Part shown: piece after piece, positions 53,351-63,010 of the stretch | Layout of the letters: every line of letters begins with the position of its first letter | How positions within the stretch are numbered: the stretch's first letter is position 1 | From: Sphingomonas pokkalii | Lineage (GTDB): Bacteria; Pseudomonadota; Alphaproteobacteria; Sphingomonadales; Sphingomonadaceae | Length of the DNA: 64,000 bases | Assembly (NCBI RefSeq): GCF_003096275.1 | Contig: NZ_QENQ01000001.1 | Coordinates: 334,024-398,023, forward strand | Reading direction: 5' to 3' | The notes under the pieces: generated by a model | The model's database searches: none | What the model was told of the DNA's origin: nothing | Seen by the model: only the letters and a program-made list of their open reading frames with translations | Position numbers and translations under genes: made by a program

Positions 53351-54946
53351 ATGAGCAACGTCACCCCCGAACTCCGCGCCGCTGCGCTCGTCTCCAAGGC
53401 CTGGCCCTATGAAGAGGCGCGCAAGCTGCTCAAACGCTATCCGCAGATCGCATCGGGTGGCGCGCCGGAGAAAGGCCATGTGCTGTTCGAGACCGGCTAT
53501 GGTCCCTCGGGGCTCCCGCATATCGGCACGTTCAACGAAGTGCTGCGCACCACCATGGTCCGCCGCGCCTTCGAGAGCCTGTGCGACGTCCCCACCCGCC
53601 TGATCGCGTTCAGCGACGACATGGACGGGCTGCGCAAGGTGCCGGACAATGTGCCGAACCAAGACATGCTGCGCGACCATCTCGGCAAGCCGCTGACCCA
53701 GGTGCCCGATCCGTTCGGGAAGTACGAAAGCTTCGCGCACCACAACAATGCGCGGCTGCGCGAATTCCTCGACCAGTTCGGCTTCGACTATGAGTTCGCC
53801 TCCTCGACCGACTATTATACCGGCGGCCGCTTCGACGCGGCGCTGAAGCAGGTGTTGCGCCAGTATCAGGGCATCATGGACGTGATGCTGCCGACGCTCC
53901 GCGCCGAGCGCCAGGCGACCTATTCGCCGGTACTGCCGATCAGCCCGAAGTCGGGCATCGTGCTGCAGGTGCCGGTCGAGGTGGTCGACGCCGAAGCGGG
54001 TCTGATCGCCTTCGAGGACGAGGGCGAGCGGATCGTGCAGAGCGTGCTCGGCGGCAAGGCCAAGCTCCAGTGGAAGGTCGACTGGGCGATGCGCTGGGTC
54101 GCGCTCGACGTCGATTACGAGATGGCGGGCAAGGACCTGATCGACTCGGTCACCCAGTCGGGCAAGATCGCCCGCGTGCTCGGCGGCCGCCCGCCCGAAG
54201 GCTTCAACTACGAGATGTTCCTCGACGAGAAGGGCGAGAAGATCTCCAAGTCCAAGGGCAACGGCCTCAGCCTCGAGCAGTGGCTGACTTATGGCCCCGA
54301 AGAGAGCATCGCCTTCTACGCCTATCGCGAGCCGAAAAAGGCCAAGCAGCTGCACCTGGGCGTGATCCCGCGCGCGATCGACGAATATTGGCAGTTCCGC
54401 GGCAACTATGCCGGGCAGCCGATCGAGCAGAAGCTCGGCAACCCGGTCCATCACATCCACAATGGCGAGCCGCCGGCGGAGACGCTGCCGGTCACCTTCG
54501 GGCTGCTGCTCAACCTGGTCGGCGTGATGGGCGAAGCGAGCAAGGAGCAGGTCTGGGGCTATCTGACGAATTATGTCCCGGACGCGAACCCGGAAACCTA
54601 TCCGGCGCTCGACCGTCTGATCGGCTATGCACTTGCCTATGCCCGCGATTTCGTTGCCCCGACGCTCCAGAAGCGGGCGCCGGTGGGTGTGGAAATCGAG
54701 GCCTTGCTGCGGCTCGACGCCGAGCTTGCCGCACTGCCGGCCGATGCCACCGCCGAGGCGATCCAGGACCAAGTGTACGAGATCGGCAAGACCGGCGGCT
54801 TCGAGAATCTCCGCGACTGGTTCAAGGCGCTGTACGAGACGCTGCTCGGCTCCGAGCAGGGACCCCGCATGGGCAGCTTCATCGCGCTCTACGGCATCGC
54901 GAACAGCCGCAAGCTGATCGCGGAGGCGCTGGCACGGGCGACCTGA
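53351..54946 (+). CDS. lysS: class I lysyl-tRNA synthetase
   Basis: The 531-residue enzyme is the class I (archaeal-type) LysRS, unrelated to the usual bacterial class II LysRS. The HIGH-type motif is GPSGLPHIGTF (about residues 51-61) and the KMSKS motif is KISKSKGNG (about 297-305), followed by an alpha-helix-cage C-terminal domain. It charges tRNA-Lys. Class I LysRS is standard in alphaproteobacteria. The ATG at 53351 follows AGGGGACT; a longer upstream frame runs through the palindromic repeat and feoB and is not coding. Confidence 0.97.
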   Translation: MSNVTPELRAAALVSKAWPYEEARKLLKRYPQIASGGAPEKGHVLFETGYGPSGLPHIGTFNEVLRTTMVRRAFESLCDVPTRLIAFSDDMDGLRKVPDNVPNQDMLRDHLGKPLTQVPDPFGKYESFAHHNNARLREFLDQFGFDYEFASSTDYYTGGRFDAALKQVLRQYQGIMDVMLPTLRAERQATYSPVLPISPKSGIVLQVPVEVVDAEAGLIAFEDEGERIVQSVLGGKAKLQWKVDWAMRWVALDVDYEMAGKDLIDSVTQSGKIARVLGGRPPEGFNYEMFLDEKGEKISKSKGNGLSLEQWLTYGPEESIAFYAYREPKKAKQLHLGVIPRAIDEYWQFRGNYAGQPIEQKLGNPVHHIHNGEPPAETLPVTFGLLLNLVGVMGEASKEQVWGYLTNYVPDANPETYPALDRLIGYALAYARDFVAPTLQKRAPVGVEIEALLRLDAELAALPADATAEAIQDQVYEIGKTGGFENLRDWFKALYETLLGSEQGPRMGSFIALYGIANSRKLIAEALARAT

Positions 54947-54983
54947 CGCCTCGGGCGTCGGGGAGAGGAACAAGGGGAACGAC

Positions 54984-56249
54984 ATGACCGCGGCTATCCG
55001 CAAACGGCCGGCATCGGCACTCCGCGCGTTCCTGCAGAGCGAGGCGGCCGGGGGCATCGTGCTGATTGCCGCAGCGGCGCTGGCGATGCTGGTGGCCAAT
55101 CTGCCGGGGACGTCGGCGGAATATTTCCACTTGCTGCACCTGGAAACAGGGCCGGTCATCAGCCCGATCTACGGCCCGATGACGGTGCATCTGTGGATCA
55201 ACGATGCGCTGATGGCAGTGTTCTTCCTGATGGTGGGGCTGGAGATCAAGCGCGAGTTCGTCGACGGACGGCTGGCCAGCTGGCAGCACCGGCGCCTGCC
55301 GGTCGTCGCGGCGGCGGCCGGCATGGTGGTGCCGGCGGTCATCTATCTGGCAGTCACCAGCGGCGTGCCCGGCCTCACCAACGGCTGGGCGATTCCCGCC
55401 GCGACCGATATCGCCTTTGCGATCGGCGTGCTGGCGATCCTCGGCAAGCGTGCGCCAGCCTCCCTCAAGCTGTTCCTGACCACGGTGGCCATCGTCGACG
55501 ATATGGGCGCCGTGGCAGTGATCGCGGTCGCCTATACCGACAGCATCAACTCGCTGGCGCTGGGGCTGGCCGCGCTGGTGCTGGCGGTGATGTATGTGCT
55601 CAACCGCAGCGGCGTGCACCGGTTGTGGATCTATCTGCTGCTGGCCGTGCTGCTATGGTATTTCGTGTTCCTGTCGGGCGTACATGCGACCGTTGCCGGC
55701 GTGCTCGCCGCGATGATGGTGCCGATCCGCAAGACGCCGGGCGCGCCGGACGCGCACGATTCGCCGCTGCACCGCCTGGAACATGCGCTGCACCCGATAT
55801 CCGCCTTTTTCATCGTGCCGGTATTCGGCTTCGCCAACGCCGGCGTGTCGTTGGCGGGGATGCGCTGGAGCATCCTTCTGGAGCCGCTGCCGCTGGCGAT
55901 CGCGCTGGGCCTGTTCTTCGGCAAGCAGATCGGCATTTTCGGCAGCATCTGGATCGCCGACAGGAGCGGCTTCGCCTGCCGCCCAGCCCATGCGAACTGG
56001 ACTCAGATCTACGGCGCGTCGCTGCTCGCCGGCATCGGCTTCACGATGAGCCTGTTCATCGGCGGCCTTGCCTTCCCCGGCAACGAACTGTTGGTCGACG
56101 AAGTGAAGCTCGGCGTGCTGCTCGGCTCGATCCTGTCGGCGCTGGTGGGTTACGCGGTCCTGCGGTCCGCCAGCACCGCCACGCCCAAAATCGCCAGCCC
56201 GCCCAGCGCCAGCAACGCGCCGACCCAGCCGGTCGACGTCCAGCCGTAA
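54984..56249 (+). CDS. nhaA: Na+/H+ antiporter NhaA
   Basis: The 421-residue antiporter has about 12 membrane helices. VGLEIKREFVDG, IPAATDIAFAIGVLAILGKR and VAIVDDMGAVAVIAVAYT carry the family motifs, including the two adjacent Asp in the ion site (IVDDMGA). The normal fold ends near GVLLGSILSALVGYAVLR. The last 26 residues are a Ser/Ala/Pro-rich tail encoded by DNA that is also the end of the convergent MFS gene. GGGGAACGAC precedes the ATG. Confidence 0.96.
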   Translation: MTAAIRKRPASALRAFLQSEAAGGIVLIAAAALAMLVANLPGTSAEYFHLLHLETGPVISPIYGPMTVHLWINDALMAVFFLMVGLEIKREFVDGRLASWQHRRLPVVAAAAGMVVPAVIYLAVTSGVPGLTNGWAIPAATDIAFAIGVLAILGKRAPASLKLFLTTVAIVDDMGAVAVIAVAYTDSINSLALGLAALVLAVMYVLNRSGVHRLWIYLLLAVLLWYFVFLSGVHATVAGVLAAMMVPIRKTPGAPDAHDSPLHRLEHALHPISAFFIVPVFGFANAGVSLAGMRWSILLEPLPLAIALGLFFGKQIGIFGSIWIADRSGFACRPAHANWTQIYGASLLAGIGFTMSLFIGGLAFPGNELLVDEVKLGVLLGSILSALVGYAVLRSASTATPKIASPPSASNAPTQPVDVQP

Positions 56250-57331
56250 CCGGCCGCGATCGCAAGGCCGCCCAGCCAGGGGCCGAGCGCATTGGCGGTG
56301 TTGAACGCGCTATGGTTGAGCGCGGCGGCCAGCGCCTGCGCCTCACCCGCCACGTCCATCAGCCGCGTCTGCAGCACCGGCCCCAGCGCGCCGGCGAAAC
56401 CGATCGCGAACACGTCGATCGAAATCCATACCAGCGAATGCGCCGCCAGCGGATAGAGTGACAGCGCGACGGCACTGGCGATCAACAGCGCCGCGCCGGT
56501 CGGCATCAGCGCGCGATCGGCGAAGCGCGGCACCACGATGTTGCCGCCGATCATCCCCAGCCCGAAGATCGCCAGCACCAGCGGCACGCCCCAGGCCGGG
56601 GTGCCGGTGACGTGCATCAGCGTCGAGGCGACATAGGTGTAGACGCAGAACAGCCCGCCAAAGCCGATCGCGCTGACGCCGAGGGTGAGCCAGACCTGCC
56701 CGTTCGCCAGCGCGCTGAGCTCGCGCAAGGGGCTCGCCCCCTGCTCCGGCCGGTCCTTGGGCGCGAGCCAGACGACCAGCACCACCGTCAACAGCGCCAG
56801 CGCCGCGACCACCGCGAAGCCCCAGCGCCAGCCCACCGCCTGGCCCAGCCAATTGGCCGCCGGCACCCCGAGTACGGTCGAGACGGCGAGGCCGAGCATC
56901 ACCCGCCCCACCGCCTGCGAACGCTGGTCATAGGGCACCAGCGCCGCCGCCACGAGCGCGGCGATGCCGAAATAGGCGCCGTGGGGCAGGCCGCTGAGGA
57001 AGCGGAACAACAGCATCCAGTGATAGGTCGGTGCCAGCGCGCTCAACGCGTTGAACAGCGCGAAGCTCGCCATCAGGGCGATCAGCAGCGTCCGCCGCGA
57101 CCATTTCGCGGCCGCCACCGCCAGCAACGGCGCCCCCACGACGACGCCCAGCGCATAGGCGCTGATGACATGGCCGGCAGTCGGCTCGTCGATGCCCAGG
57201 CCTTTGGAGAAATAGGGCACCAGGCTCATCGTCGCGAATTCGGTAGTCCCGATCGCGAAGCCGCCCATGGCGAGCGCGAAATGAACCAGCCCGGGCGAGC
57301 GGGCGGCGGAGCGGGGAAGGGGGGCGTGCAC
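56150..57331 (-). CDS. MFS transporter, AraJ/sugar-efflux type
   Basis: The 393-residue protein has 12 membrane helices. LAMGGFAIGTTEFATMSLVPYFSKGLGI and AYALGVVVGAPLLA are typical of the AraJ/YdhP DHA1 subfamily, as is the long FRFLSGLPHGAYFGIAALVAAAL segment. It probably exports sugars or drugs. The start is uncertain: GTG at 57331 gives the usual family length, while a TTG at 57403 would add 24 residues. The last 100 bases overlap nhaA on the opposite strand. Confidence 0.9.
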   Translation of the reverse strand: MHAPLPRSAARSPGLVHFALAMGGFAIGTTEFATMSLVPYFSKGLGIDEPTAGHVISAYALGVVVGAPLLAVAAAKWSRRTLLIALMASFALFNALSALAPTYHWMLLFRFLSGLPHGAYFGIAALVAAALVPYDQRSQAVGRVMLGLAVSTVLGVPAANWLGQAVGWRWGFAVVAALALLTVVLVVWLAPKDRPEQGASPLRELSALANGQVWLTLGVSAIGFGGLFCVYTYVASTLMHVTGTPAWGVPLVLAIFGLGMIGGNIVVPRFADRALMPTGAALLIASAVALSLYPLAAHSLVWISIDVFAIGFAGALGPVLQTRLMDVAGEAQALAAALNHSAFNTANALGPWLGGLAIAAGYGWTSTGWVGALLALGGLAILGVAVLADRRTA

Positions 57332-57409
57332 GCGGCGCAAATGGGTTTGCTGCAGTGCAGCGTCAACGACGCTTCGCTGCAACCGCGGATGCGCGGCCTG
57401 CAAGCGCGG

Positions 57410-58477
57410 TCAGGTGGCGGCGGGCTCCGGCGGCTCCGGCCGGTCGAGCAGGCGCGTGAACACCGCCTGCGCCAGCGCCGCGACCAGCGGGCCGACGAGC
57501 AATCCTTCAAAGCCGAACGCCTCCACCCCGCCCAGCGTCGACAGCAGCACGATGAAATCGGGCATCTTGGTTTCGGAGCCGATCAGGATCGGCCGCAGGA
57601 CGTTATCGACCATGCCGATCACGAACAGTCCAGCCAGGATCAGGATGACGGCCTGTATCGGCTGGCCGACGGCAAACAGATAAAGCGCGACCGGCACCCA
57701 CACCAGCCCGGTCCCGACCGCAGGCAGCAGCGCCGCCACCGCCATCACCAATCCCAGCAACAGCCAGCTTTCGATGCCCAGCAGCGCCAACACCACCGCG
57801 CCCACCGCGCCCTGGGCAAGCGCCACGAGGATGCCGCCTTTGACGGTGGCGCGGACCATCATGACGAAGGTGGCGACGATCACCGCCTGATAGCCTGCAT
57901 CGATCGGCGCGAGGACCGCAAAGCGCCGCACGAGCTTCTCCCCGTCGCGCAGGAAGAAGAAGCTGAGATACAGGATCACGATCAGCGACAGGAGGAGGTT
58001 CAGCACCCCGCCGCCAAACGCCAGCGCCTGGTTGGCGAAGGTGGGAATCCCCCGGCCCAGGCCGGCAACCACCCGCGCCTGAATCGCCTCGAAATCCCCC
58101 AGGCCGGCACGGGCGAGCAGCGCGCGGATGCTATCCGGCAGGTGGAGCACGGCGTTTTCCAGCGCGGACGCGGGATTGAAACGGCCGGATGCCAGGCCCT
58201 GATAGAGCCCGCCGAGCTGATCGACCGCAACCGCCACCAACAGCGTCACCGGCAGCAGCAGCGTGACCGACATCGCCGCCAGCGCCACCAGCGCGGCACG
58301 GTTTTCCTGCCCCGGGCCACGCGCGAGATACCAGCGCTTCACGGGAAGAAACAGGATCGTCCCGACGATGCTCCACAGAATCTCATCGAGAAAAGGAAGG
58401 AAGACGCGGAAGCACAGCAGGGCCAGGATCACCGCCACCACGGGCAGCGCCATCGATCGAACCCAGTTTGTAGGCAC
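57410..58477 (-). CDS. AI-2E family transporter (PerM-like)
   Basis: The 355-residue permease has about eight membrane helices with the family pattern LNLLLSLIVILYLSFFFLRDGEKLVRRF and LLGLVMAVAALLPAVGTGLVWVPVALYLFAVG. Members include TqsA-type exporters and Na+/H+ antiporters, so the substrate is open. The GTG at 58477 has AGGAG six bases upstream. A TTG 25 codons earlier is in frame but weaker. It ends seven bases before a possible upstream TTG start of the MFS gene. Confidence 0.9.
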   Translation of the reverse strand: MPTNWVRSMALPVVAVILALLCFRVFLPFLDEILWSIVGTILFLPVKRWYLARGPGQENRAALVALAAMSVTLLLPVTLLVAVAVDQLGGLYQGLASGRFNPASALENAVLHLPDSIRALLARAGLGDFEAIQARVVAGLGRGIPTFANQALAFGGGVLNLLLSLIVILYLSFFFLRDGEKLVRRFAVLAPIDAGYQAVIVATFVMMVRATVKGGILVALAQGAVGAVVLALLGIESWLLLGLVMAVAALLPAVGTGLVWVPVALYLFAVGQPIQAVILILAGLFVIGMVDNVLRPILIGSETKMPDFIVLLSTLGGVEAFGFEGLLVGPLVAALAQAVFTRLLDRPEPPEPAAT

Positions 58478-58592
58478 CCCTTGCTCCTGCGATCCCTTCG
58501 TCCACCACCGACCTAGCCAGTTCGCCCGCGCTTCGTCCAGCCATGCCGGCAACCGCTTGCCCCGCCGCGATTAGTCGTTACACCTGCCGCTC

Positions 58593-59168
58593 GTGGCTTC
58601 CTCCACTCCTTCTGCCGGCGATGGCGCACGCTTGCGGCTGGCCCGAGCCCTGGCCGATGTCGCGCAAGGCGACCGTGCGGCGCTCAAAACCGTCTATGAT
58701 CTGACAGCGGCGAAGCTGATGGGCGTCTGCCTGCGTATCTGCCAGGACCGCGAGGCGGCGGAGGATGTGATGCAGGACGTGTTTCTGAAGGTCTGGGACC
58801 GGGCAGGGCGCTTCGATCCCACGCGGGCAAGCCCGATCACCTGGCTTTGCGTGATCGCCCGCAACAGCGCGATCGATTGGCGCCGCACGCGCGGACCGGG
58901 CGAGTCGGCACCGTTCGAGGCCGCGCTGGAGGTGCCCGATGGTGGCACTTCCGCCGATGCGCTGATCGAGGCGGCGGAAACGCGTGCCCGGATTTTCGCG
59001 TGCATCGAGGCCCTTGACGAAAAGCAGCAAGGCGCAATCCGTGCCGCATTCTTCAATGGCCGCTCCTATCCGGAACTGGCGCAGGCGGCGGCAGTGCCGT
59101 TGGGCACGATGAAAAGCTGGATCCGGCGGGGGCTGTTGCAGCTCCGGGGATGCCTGGGCGATGGCTGA
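58593..59168 (+). CDS. ECF sigma factor, SigK-like
   Basis: The 191-residue sigma-70 family protein has region 2 (EDVMQDVFLKVWDRAGRFD..ASPITWLCVIARNSAIDWRR, about residues 57-105) and region 4 (about 130-185; SYPELAQAAAVPLGTMKSWIRRGL). No sigma region 3 is present. It resembles the group that includes mycobacterial SigK, which works with RskA. The GTG at 58593 is the only good start near the family N-terminus. Its end overlaps the anti-sigma start by eight bases. Confidence 0.92.
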   Translation: MASSTPSAGDGARLRLARALADVAQGDRAALKTVYDLTAAKLMGVCLRICQDREAAEDVMQDVFLKVWDRAGRFDPTRASPITWLCVIARNSAIDWRRTRGPGESAPFEAALEVPDGGTSADALIEAAETRARIFACIEALDEKQQGAIRAAFFNGRSYPELAQAAAVPLGTMKSWIRRGLLQLRGCLGDG

Positions 59169-59859
59169 TCCCTTGCTGCCCGACGATGCGGAATCCGTGC
59201 TGGCGGCCGAACTCGCGCTCGGGCTGCTGGAAGGCGAGGAGCTGGCCGCCGCCCGCCGCCGCCAGTTGGCCGATCCGGCCTTCGCCGCCGCCGTGGAGCG
59301 GTGGGCGCTCGATTTCGCATCGCTAGCCCAGGATGTACCCGAGGCCGCGATCGACCCGTCGCTGTGGGATCGCATCGCCGGGCGACTGCCCGCCGCCGAT
59401 AGCCGGAACCTGGTGCTTGCGCTGCGGCGCTGGCGCGCGCTGGCGGTTGCCGCGAGCGCCGCTGCGGCGGCCCTGCTTGTGATCCTGCTGCTGCGGCCGA
59501 TTCCGGCACCCGTCGTGCTGCCGCCCGAACCAGCCGTGGTGGCCCAGATCACGGGCACCGAGGGCGCGGTGTTCGCCGCGCGCTACGACGCCGCCCAAGG
59601 GATGCTGCACGTCCGCACCGAGGCGATGCCCGCCACGCGGCTCGCGCCCGAACTATGGGTGATTCCGGCGGGCGGCAAGCCGGTATCGCTGGGGCTGGTG
59701 GCGAACCGGGGCGGCCGCGACGTCGCCGTGGCGCCTGGGCATCGCGCGCTGCTCACCGAAGGGGCAACGCTGGCGATCACGATGGAAGAGCCTGCAAACG
59801 CCCCCCATGCGGGCCCCAGCGGCCCGCCAGTGGCGGCAGGAAAAATCACGATTCTGTAG
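59161..59859 (+). CDS. RskA-like membrane anti-sigma factor
   Basis: The 232-residue protein has a cytoplasmic N-terminal region (about residues 1-85; LAAELALGLLEGEELAAARRR) that should bind the sigma factor. One membrane helix (about 96-118) and a periplasmic RskA C-terminal domain (TEGAVFAARYDAAQGMLHVR, LWVIPAGGKPVSLG) follow. It overlaps the sigma gene by eight bases, which ensures equal production. Release would need regulated proteolysis, as for RskA. A hairpin at 59884-59900 follows the gene. Confidence 0.92.
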   Translation: MADPLLPDDAESVLAAELALGLLEGEELAAARRRQLADPAFAAAVERWALDFASLAQDVPEAAIDPSLWDRIAGRLPAADSRNLVLALRRWRALAVAASAAAAALLVILLLRPIPAPVVLPPEPAVVAQITGTEGAVFAARYDAAQGMLHVRTEAMPATRLAPELWVIPAGGKPVSLGLVANRGGRDVAVAPGHRALLTEGATLAITMEEPANAPHAGPSGPPVAAGKITIL

Positions 59860-59883
59860 AATTCCCGCAAATGGGCTGCATCC

Positions 59884-59900
59884 GGGGCGCCGATCGCCCC
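59884..59900 (+). promoter_or_regulatory. small hairpin between anti-sigma and fasciclin genes
   Basis: GGGGCG (59884-59889) pairs with CGCCCC (59895-59900) around loop CCGAT. It may be an attenuating or terminating hairpin, or part of the fasciclin gene's leader. No clear ECF-type promoter could be assigned in this gap. Confidence 0.35.
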
Positions 59901-59953
59901 GTAGCTTCCACGCACCTCGGAAACAGGGGTGTGTAGCAAGAGGAAGCTAGAAG

Positions 59954-60520
59954 ATGACGCGCAAGTCCAGTCTCGCCTCGCTCACCGGTATTCTCGGTGC
60001 CGCCCTGCTCGCCACGGGCGCCGTTGCCGCCGTGCAGAAAAATCCGATGGTCGGCGGTGCCGCGATGTACCCGACCAAGAACATCGTCGAAAACGCGGTG
60101 AACTCGAAGGATCACACGACGCTGGTCGCGGCCGTAAAGGCAGCCGGGCTGGTGGAAACGCTGTCGGGGCCCGGCCCCTTTACCGTCTTCGCACCGACGA
60201 ATGCCGCCTTCGCCAAGCTGCCCGCCGGCACCGTCGACACGCTGGTGAAGCCGGAGAACAAGGCGACGCTCACCAAGATCCTCACCTATCATGTCGTCGC
60301 CGGCAAGTTGAACGCGGCGCAGATCGCCGCCAACGCCAAGGCGCATGGCGGCAAGGCGACTCTGACCACCGTGCAGGGTGAGCCGATCACGATCATGAAG
60401 GGCCCCAAGGGCGGCTGGTGGATCCAGGACGCCAAGGGCGGCAAGGCAAAGATCACCATCGCCGACGTCAACCAGTCCAACGGCGTGATCCACGTGATCG
60501 ACAGCGTCCTCATGCCCTGA
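59954..60520 (+). CDS. secreted fasciclin-domain protein
   Basis: The 188-residue protein has a signal peptide (about residues 1-26) and one FAS1 domain (about 42-186). NSKDHTTLVAAVKAAGL, GPGPFTVFAPTNAAFAKLP (H1 motif), LTYHVVAGKL and NGVIHVIDSVLMP (H2 end) are the standard signatures. FAS1 proteins mediate adhesion or bind lipids or small molecules at the surface. Its place after a SigK-like sigma and RskA-like anti-sigma mirrors the mycobacterial MPT70/MPT83 loci. GAGGAAGC precedes the ATG. Confidence 0.94.
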   Translation: MTRKSSLASLTGILGAALLATGAVAAVQKNPMVGGAAMYPTKNIVENAVNSKDHTTLVAAVKAAGLVETLSGPGPFTVFAPTNAAFAKLPAGTVDTLVKPENKATLTKILTYHVVAGKLNAAQIAANAKAHGGKATLTTVQGEPITIMKGPKGGWWIQDAKGGKAKITIADVNQSNGVIHVIDSVLMP

Positions 60521-60565
60521 CGCTGCCGAAAGGCCTCGCGCTATCCCCCTTTTGGGCGAGGCCTG

Positions 60566-60599
60566 GCCCGCCGGCGACCTCCTCGCCGGCGGGCTTTCT
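60566..60599 (+). terminator. Rho-independent terminator of the fasciclin gene
   Basis: A 12-pair perfect stem (GCCCGCCGGCGA with TCGCCGGCGGGC, loop CCTCC) is followed by TTTCTC. It lies 46 bases after the stop codon and just before the convergent dioxygenase stop. Confidence 0.85.
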
Positions 60600-60602
60600 C
60601 GT

Positions 60603-61265
60603 TCAGACGCCCAGCCAGTCGAGCCCGCCTGGTAGCGCACCGGCGGCATAATCCACCTGCAGCACCCGGCGATGCGCGTTGGCGGTGCTCGCCGCCGAGG
60701 CGTGGAGGATGGAGGTGCGGTAGATCCAGATGTCGCCAGCCTCGGCAAGGCAGGGTGCCGTGCCGCAGCGTGCGACCGCGCCGGCAATCGCCGCTTCGGG
60801 CACGCGGCCCAGCCGGTGCGAACCCGGCGCGATCAGCAGCGGGGCATTGTCCGCGGGCACGGCATCGAGGTGGATGCGCAGCGTCACCATGGACTCGAAC
60901 AGCGGGAAGGGCGGCTCGACATGCAGCAGGCCCTGCTTGGTCGACCAGGGGCCATAGCCGGGCACGTCCACCCGCGCCCGCACGGCGATCGTACGGTCCT
61001 GGTGCCAGCCGAGCGCCCAATTGGTCGCGGCGCTCTTGTCGAACAGAATGGCGCGGACGGGGCGGGCGGCGGGGCCCAGCCGCTCGGCGGGGGCGGCCCC
61101 AAGCGCGTCGGGCGCCAGCAGCGCGGGCAACCCCTCCACCCCGTGCAGCCGCAGCCCGGCCTTGTCCGCCGGCAGCGATGCCGCCAGCGTCTGCAGGCGG
61201 GCAAGAAAAGGGGCGGCCGCACCGGCAAGGTGCGCCGCCCCATCGCGTTCGAAATCGAGCGCCAC
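60603..61265 (-). CDS. phytanoyl-CoA dioxygenase (PhyH) family protein
   Basis: The 220-residue protein is a non-heme iron/2-oxoglutarate oxygenase-like protein. The iron ligands fit WHQDRTI (HxD, about residues 88-91) and a distal His in ILHASAAS (about 188); RRVLQVDY holds the likely 2-oxoglutarate Arg. Substrate unknown. The GTG at 61265 starts five bases after the etfA stop, so it is probably co-transcribed with etfBA, but the ribosome site is weak. Confidence 0.82.
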   Translation of the reverse strand: MALDFERDGAAHLAGAAAPFLARLQTLAASLPADKAGLRLHGVEGLPALLAPDALGAAPAERLGPAARPVRAILFDKSAATNWALGWHQDRTIAVRARVDVPGYGPWSTKQGLLHVEPPFPLFESMVTLRIHLDAVPADNAPLLIAPGSHRLGRVPEAAIAGAVARCGTAPCLAEAGDIWIYRTSILHASAASTANAHRRVLQVDYAAGALPGGLDWLGV

Positions 61266-61270
61266 GTCGC

Positions 61271-62200
61271 TCAGAGCTTGCTCGTCAGCTCCGGGACGAT
61301 CGTGAACAGGTCGCCGACCAGGCCGATATCCGCCACCTGGAAGATGGGGGCGTCCTCGTCCTTGTTGATCGCGACGATCGTCTTCGAATCCTTCATGCCG
61401 GCGAGGTGCTGGATGGCGCCCGAGATGCCGACCGCGACATAGACCATCGGCGCCACGATCTTGCCGGTCTGGCCGACCTGATAGTCGTTGGGCGCGTAGC
61501 CTGCGTCGACTGCCGCGCGGCTGGCGCCGACCGCGGCACCCAGCTTGTCGGCCAGCGGATCGATCAGCGCGTGGAACTGCTCCGACGAGCCCAGCGCGCG
61601 GCCGCCCGAGACGATGATCTTGGCGCTGGTCAGCTCCGGACGCTCCGAGGCGGCGATCTCGGCGCCGACGAAGGTGGAGAGGCCCTTGTCGCCCGCCGCC
61701 GCCACGGCTTCCACCGTGCCGCTGCCGCCGGTCGTCGCCGCCTTGTCGAAGGCGGTACCGCGCACGGTGATCACCAGCTTCTTGTCGCTGGTCTGCACGG
61801 TGGCGATCGCGTTGCCGGCATAGATCGGCCGGGTGAAGGTATCCGCACCCTCGACCGAAAGGATGTCCGAGATCTGCATCACGTCGAGCGCGGCGGCGAC
61901 GCGCGGCGCCACGTTCTTGCCCGTGGTCGTCGCCGGGAACAGCACCGCGTCATGATCGCCCATCAGCTGGGCGATCAGCGGCGCGACGTTCTCGGCGAGG
62001 AAATGCTCGTACGCCGCATCGTCGGCGACATGGACCTTGCCCACGCCGGCGATCTGCGCCGCAGCTTCCGCTACGCCCGAAACGCCCTTGCCGGCGACGA
62101 GCAGGTGCACTTCACCCAGCTTCGCCGCCGCGGTGACGGTGGAGAGCGTCGCGTCCTTGACGCTCTGATTGTCGTGTTCGACCCAAACCAGCGTCTTCAT
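61271..62200 (-). CDS. etfA: electron transfer flavoprotein alpha subunit
   Basis: The 309-residue subunit binds FAD and passes electrons from acyl-CoA dehydrogenases to ETF-ubiquinone oxidoreductase. [38 protein letters not shown] and [44 protein letters not shown] are the C-terminal FAD-binding signatures. The ATG at 62200 overlaps the etfB stop by one base (TGATG). A GTG one codon earlier is also in frame. Confidence 0.97.
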   Translation of the reverse strand: MKTLVWVEHDNQSVKDATLSTVTAAAKLGEVHLLVAGKGVSGVAEAAAQIAGVGKVHVADDAAYEHFLAENVAPLIAQLMGDHDAVLFPATTTGKNVAPRVAAALDVMQISDILSVEGADTFTRPIYAGNAIATVQTSDKKLVITVRGTAFDKAATTGGSGTVEAVAAAGDKGLSTFVGAEIAASERPELTSAKIIVSGGRALGSSEQFHALIDPLADKLGAAVGASRAAVDAGYAPNDYQVGQTGKIVAPMVYVAVGISGAIQHLAGMKDSKTIVAINKDEDAPIFQVADIGLVGDLFTIVPELTSKL

Positions 62201-62949
62201 CACGCGACTCCCATGCCCTTGAGCTTCTCGACCAGTTCGTCGACCGAGCCCACCTTGATGCCGGCCTGGCGCTTGGCCGGCTCGACGACCTTCAGCGTCT
62301 TGAGGCGCGGGGTGACGTCGACGCCGTAGTCCGCGACGGTCTTCTTCGCGACCGGCTTGGTCTTCGCCTTCATGATATTCGGCAGCGTCGCATAGCGCGG
62401 CTCGTTGAGGCGCAGGTCCGTGGTGACGATCGCCGGGAGCTTGAGGTCCACGGTCTCGAGACCGCCGTCGATCTCGCGCGTCACATGCACGCGGTCCCCG
62501 GCGATCTCGACCTTCGAGGCGAAGGTGCCCTGCGCCCAGCCGAGCAGCGCGGCGAGCATCTGGCCGGTCTGGTTCGAATCGTCGTCGATCGCCTGCTTGC
62601 CGAGGATGATCAGCCCGGGCTGTTCCTCTTGCGCCACCTTGGCGAGCAGCTTGGCGACGGCCAGCGGCTCGATCTCGTCATCGGTCTGGATCAGGATGCC
62701 GCGATCGGCACCCATGGCGCGCGCGGTGAGCAGCACATCGGTTTCCGCCTTGGCGACGCCGATGGTGACGACGACGATCTCGGTCGCCGCGCCCTTCTCC
62801 TTCAGCCGTACCGCTTCCTCGATCGCGATCTCGTCGAAGGGGTTCATGCTCATCTTGACGTTCGCCAGATCGACGCCCGTCCCGTCCGCTTTCACACGGG
62901 GCTTCACATTGTAATCAAGCACGCGCTTGACCGGTACCAAGACCTTCAT
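62200..62949 (-). CDS. etfB: electron transfer flavoprotein beta subunit
   Basis: The 249-residue subunit pairs with EtfA and binds [23 protein letters not shown], the [18 protein letters not shown] segment and [25 protein letters not shown] are typical. The ATG at 62949 has AGGAAGG six bases upstream. A second ATG two codons earlier overlaps that site. The order etfB-etfA with 1-bp overlap is the usual operon. Confidence 0.97.
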   Translation of the reverse strand: MKVLVPVKRVLDYNVKPRVKADGTGVDLANVKMSMNPFDEIAIEEAVRLKEKGAATEIVVVTIGVAKAETDVLLTARAMGADRGILIQTDDEIEPLAVAKLLAKVAQEEQPGLIILGKQAIDDDSNQTGQMLAALLGWAQGTFASKVEIAGDRVHVTREIDGGLETVDLKLPAIVTTDLRLNEPRYATLPNIMKAKTKPVAKKTVADYGVDVTPRLKTLKVVEPAKRQAGIKVGSVDELVEKLKGMGVA

Positions 62950-63010
62950 TCGCATCCTTCCTGTCTGCCAGGGCTATCCCCTGAACAAGTGGGTTACGTT
63001 TACGCGAACG

